Origin: Arthrobacter humicola
GTDB taxonomy: Bacteria; Actinomycetota; Actinomycetes; Actinomycetales; Micrococcaceae
NCBI RefSeq assembly: GCF_022803015.1
Contig: NZ_JAFKON010000003.1
Location: 372,001 to 436,000, forward strand
Reading direction: 5' to 3'
Length of the DNA stretch: 64,000 bases
Each line of letters begins with the position of its first letter. Within the stretch, counting starts at the first letter, position 1. The notes below the pieces were generated by a model. It made no database searches. It worked only from the letters and a program-made list of their open reading frames with translations, and had not been told where the DNA came from. Positions 62,345 to 64,000 of the stretch are shown piece after piece. The position numbers and the translations under genes were made by a program.

Positions 62345-62872
62345 GTGAAGGTATTTGGACAGCGCAAACGTGCCGCAGCCGCCATCGCGGCGGCTGGCGC
62401 GCTATTGGCCTTGGCCGCATGCACGCCTGCCGGCACCGGGAGCCCGGCGGCGTCGCCGGCGTCGACCCCGGACGCCTCTGCGCAGTCCTCCACCACGGCT
62501 CCCCCCAGCCCTTCCGCGGAGCCCGGCACGTCAGCCACGGTCGGCGCCCTCGTGCCCGGCTTCCCGCAGAAACTCCTGCCGCTGATGCCCGGAGCCCAGG
62601 TGGTCTCCAGCAGCTTCGACAAAACCACGGTGCCGGCAACCGCGGCACTGGTCGGCAGCATCACCGCCCCGGCCGCCGATGTCCTGGCTTTCTACGCCAA
62701 GAGGCTGCAGGCGCAGGGCTTCAAGCCCGTACCCGGGGAAACCGTCGGCGCCCTGCCGTCCAAGGACTTCCTGCGCGGGGACAACGAAACCGTGAACATC
62801 TCCGTCATGCAGACAACAGGGGTGTCCACGTTCACGATCGGTGCGAACGTCGCTGCCGAGTCCGTCAAGTGA
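62345..62872 (+). CDS. Predicted lipoprotein
   Basis: 175-residue secreted lipoprotein. Signal peptide 1-25 with basic start (FGQRKR) and lipobox LAAC, Cys26. A Ser/Thr/Pro/Ala-rich linker (about 27-65) precedes a small domain of unknown function (about 70-175). GTG start at 62345 has AGGAGG upstream. The stop overlaps the polyprenyl synthase start (GTGA), so both are made together. No known binding motif. Confidence 0.82.
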   Translation: MKVFGQRKRAAAAIAAAGALLALAACTPAGTGSPAASPASTPDASAQSSTTAPPSPSAEPGTSATVGALVPGFPQKLLPLMPGAQVVSSSFDKTTVPATAALVGSITAPAADVLAFYAKRLQAQGFKPVPGETVGALPSKDFLRGDNETVNISVMQTTGVSTFTIGANVAAESVK

Positions 62873-63963
62873 GTCTCGCCGAACAGCTGCGGCTCGAGCA
62901 GGCGGATTACGTGGCCGCCGTCGCCGGCAAGCTCACCGAGTTCCTGACCAGCCGCCAGGCCATCATGGCCTCGATCTCCCAGGACATCGATCCGCTCATG
63001 GGCTCGATCTCAAACCTGGTCACGGGCGGAAAGCGCCTGCGGGCGCTCATGTGCTACTGGGGATGGCGCGGCGCCGGCGGAGAAGCCGGCGCGGCCGAGG
63101 TGGTCACGGCCGGCTCGGCCCTGGAGCTGTTCCAGGCCGCGGCCCTGATCCACGATGACATCATTGACCGCTCGGACACCCGCCGGGGCGGACCCAGCGT
63201 CCACCGCAGGTTCATTGAATTGCACGAGGCCCAGGGCTGGGCGCTGGACAGCGAGCGGTTCGGCCATGCGGCAGCGATCCTGACCGGGGATCTATGCCTG
63301 TCCTTCAGCGAGGAATCGTTCACGGAGATCGGACACCGTGCCGCCTCCGGCAGCCCGGCACGGCTGATCTTCAACCTCATGCGCGCAGAAGTCATGGCCG
63401 GGCAGTACCTCGACATCCTGGAAGAGGTCGCCGGGCCCCGGCGGGACCGTGCGGGGGCCGTCAGCCGGGCCCAGTCCATCATCCGGTTCAAGTCGGCCAA
63501 ATACTCCACTGAACACCCGCTCGCCCTCGGCGGCGCCCTGGCCGGCGCCGGCGACGAGCTGCTGCGCGGCTATTCCGCCTTCGCCCTGCCGCTCGGCGAG
63601 GCGTTCCAACTGCGGGACGATGTCCTTGGCGTCTTCGGTGACCCCGTCACCACCGGCAAACCTGCCGGGGACGATCTCCGTGAGGGCAAGCGCACGGTCC
63701 TGGTGGCCTTCGCCCTGGACCAGGCCTCGGCGGCCGAATCAGAGTTCATCGACGCCAAGCTGGGCAGCCCCGATCTCGGGGATGCAGACATCGAGGAGAT
63801 CCGGCGGATCATCGTGGACTGCGGCGCGCTCCAGGCCACGGAAGTGCTCATCGAGGAGTTCGGCAAGGCCGCCTTCGCTGCCCTGGACCTGTTGCCGCTT
63901 CAGGAGCTGCCCAAAACCGCGCTCCGCAGGCTGGCAGAAGCCACGGTCAGCCGCGCGGCTTAA
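62869..63963 (+). CDS. Polyprenyl diphosphate synthase
   Basis: 364-residue trans-prenyltransferase that chains isopentenyl diphosphate onto an allylic primer. First Asp-rich motif DDIIDRSD (about 97-104) and second DDVLGVFGD (about 251) are present, with GGKRLRALMCYWGW at the start. The residues before the first motif (LIHDDIID after ALIH) do not allow a chain-length call; it resembles geranylgeranyl-type synthases of actinobacteria. GTG at 62869 overlaps the lipoprotein stop. The window ends 37 bp later. Confidence 0.9.
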   Translation: MSLAEQLRLEQADYVAAVAGKLTEFLTSRQAIMASISQDIDPLMGSISNLVTGGKRLRALMCYWGWRGAGGEAGAAEVVTAGSALELFQAAALIHDDIIDRSDTRRGGPSVHRRFIELHEAQGWALDSERFGHAAAILTGDLCLSFSEESFTEIGHRAASGSPARLIFNLMRAEVMAGQYLDILEEVAGPRRDRAGAVSRAQSIIRFKSAKYSTEHPLALGGALAGAGDELLRGYSAFALPLGEAFQLRDDVLGVFGDPVTTGKPAGDDLREGKRTVLVAFALDQASAAESEFIDAKLGSPDLGDADIEEIRRIIVDCGALQATEVLIEEFGKAAFAALDLLPLQELPKTALRRLAEATVSRAA

Positions 63964-64000
63964 CCCTGCCCTCACGCCGGTAACGCCTTTTAACCGGTAA

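Overview
The window looks like a chromosomal core segment of a high-GC Gram-positive actinobacterium, most likely a Micrococcaceae member close to Arthrobacter/Pseudarthrobacter. Supporting signs are the GC-rich coding strand, frequent GTG/TTG starts, an actinobacterial dcw (division and cell wall) cluster with SepF, YggT and DivIVA but no FtsA, GlnE beside two glutamine synthetases, a polyphosphate glucokinase of the type known from Arthrobacter, and many genes that start right after a -10 box. The genus is an inference; no 16S rRNA or tRNA gene was found. There is no phage, transposon, CRISPR array or obvious genomic island.

Layout. 98-11632: stress and peptide use genes (OsmC-like peroxidase, tricorn protease, SDR epimerase, M20 dipeptidase, two APC permeases of which one is frameshifted, a Ser/Thr kinase). 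11740-14831: lipoate genes lipB-lipA, then two small membrane proteins. 14998-24857: nitrogen assimilation, with an RDD protein, glnA1 behind a tandem GlnR-type site, a small HTH protein with palindromic operators, MBL, GNAT and VOC enzymes, the glnA2-glnE operon and panB. This order resembles the lipB-lipA-glnA1-glnE-glnA2-panB region of Mycobacterium tuberculosis. 25063-33941: mixed housekeeping, with a SHOCT protein, a second MBL hydrolase, a holin-like membrane domain fused to a phosphodiesterase, map, ppgK, nrdR (with paired NrdR boxes), hisD and a flavin reductase. 33988-39236: dnaE, an RluA-type pseudouridine synthase and lspA. 39389-60679: the dcw cluster, all on the minus strand, transcribed mraZ-rsmH-ftsL-ftsI-murE-murF-mraY-murD-ftsW-murG-murC-ftsQ-ftsZ-pgeF-yggS-sepF-yggT-divIVA, with a DUF3040 gene upstream. 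60973-63963: dinB, a lipoprotein and a polyprenyl diphosphate synthase.

How the genes work together. The dcw genes make lipid II (MurC-F, MraY, MurG) and polymerise it at the septum (FtsW, FtsI, FtsQ, FtsL, FtsZ, SepF, DivIVA); MurE lacks the DNPR signature of diaminopimelate-adding enzymes, which fits a lysine-type wall. GlnA1 carries the tyrosine that GlnE adenylylates, and its gene has a GlnR-type site, so both transcriptional and post-translational nitrogen control are visible. Three family-specific operator arrays were read directly: GlnR upstream of glnA1, NrdR upstream of nrdR and MraZ upstream of mraZ. Eleven genes have a TAnnnT -10 box 6-7 nt before the start codon and no convincing ribosome site, pointing to widespread leaderless mRNAs. 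Several short tandem repeats lie in or between dcw genes and are the most likely fast-evolving sites in the window.
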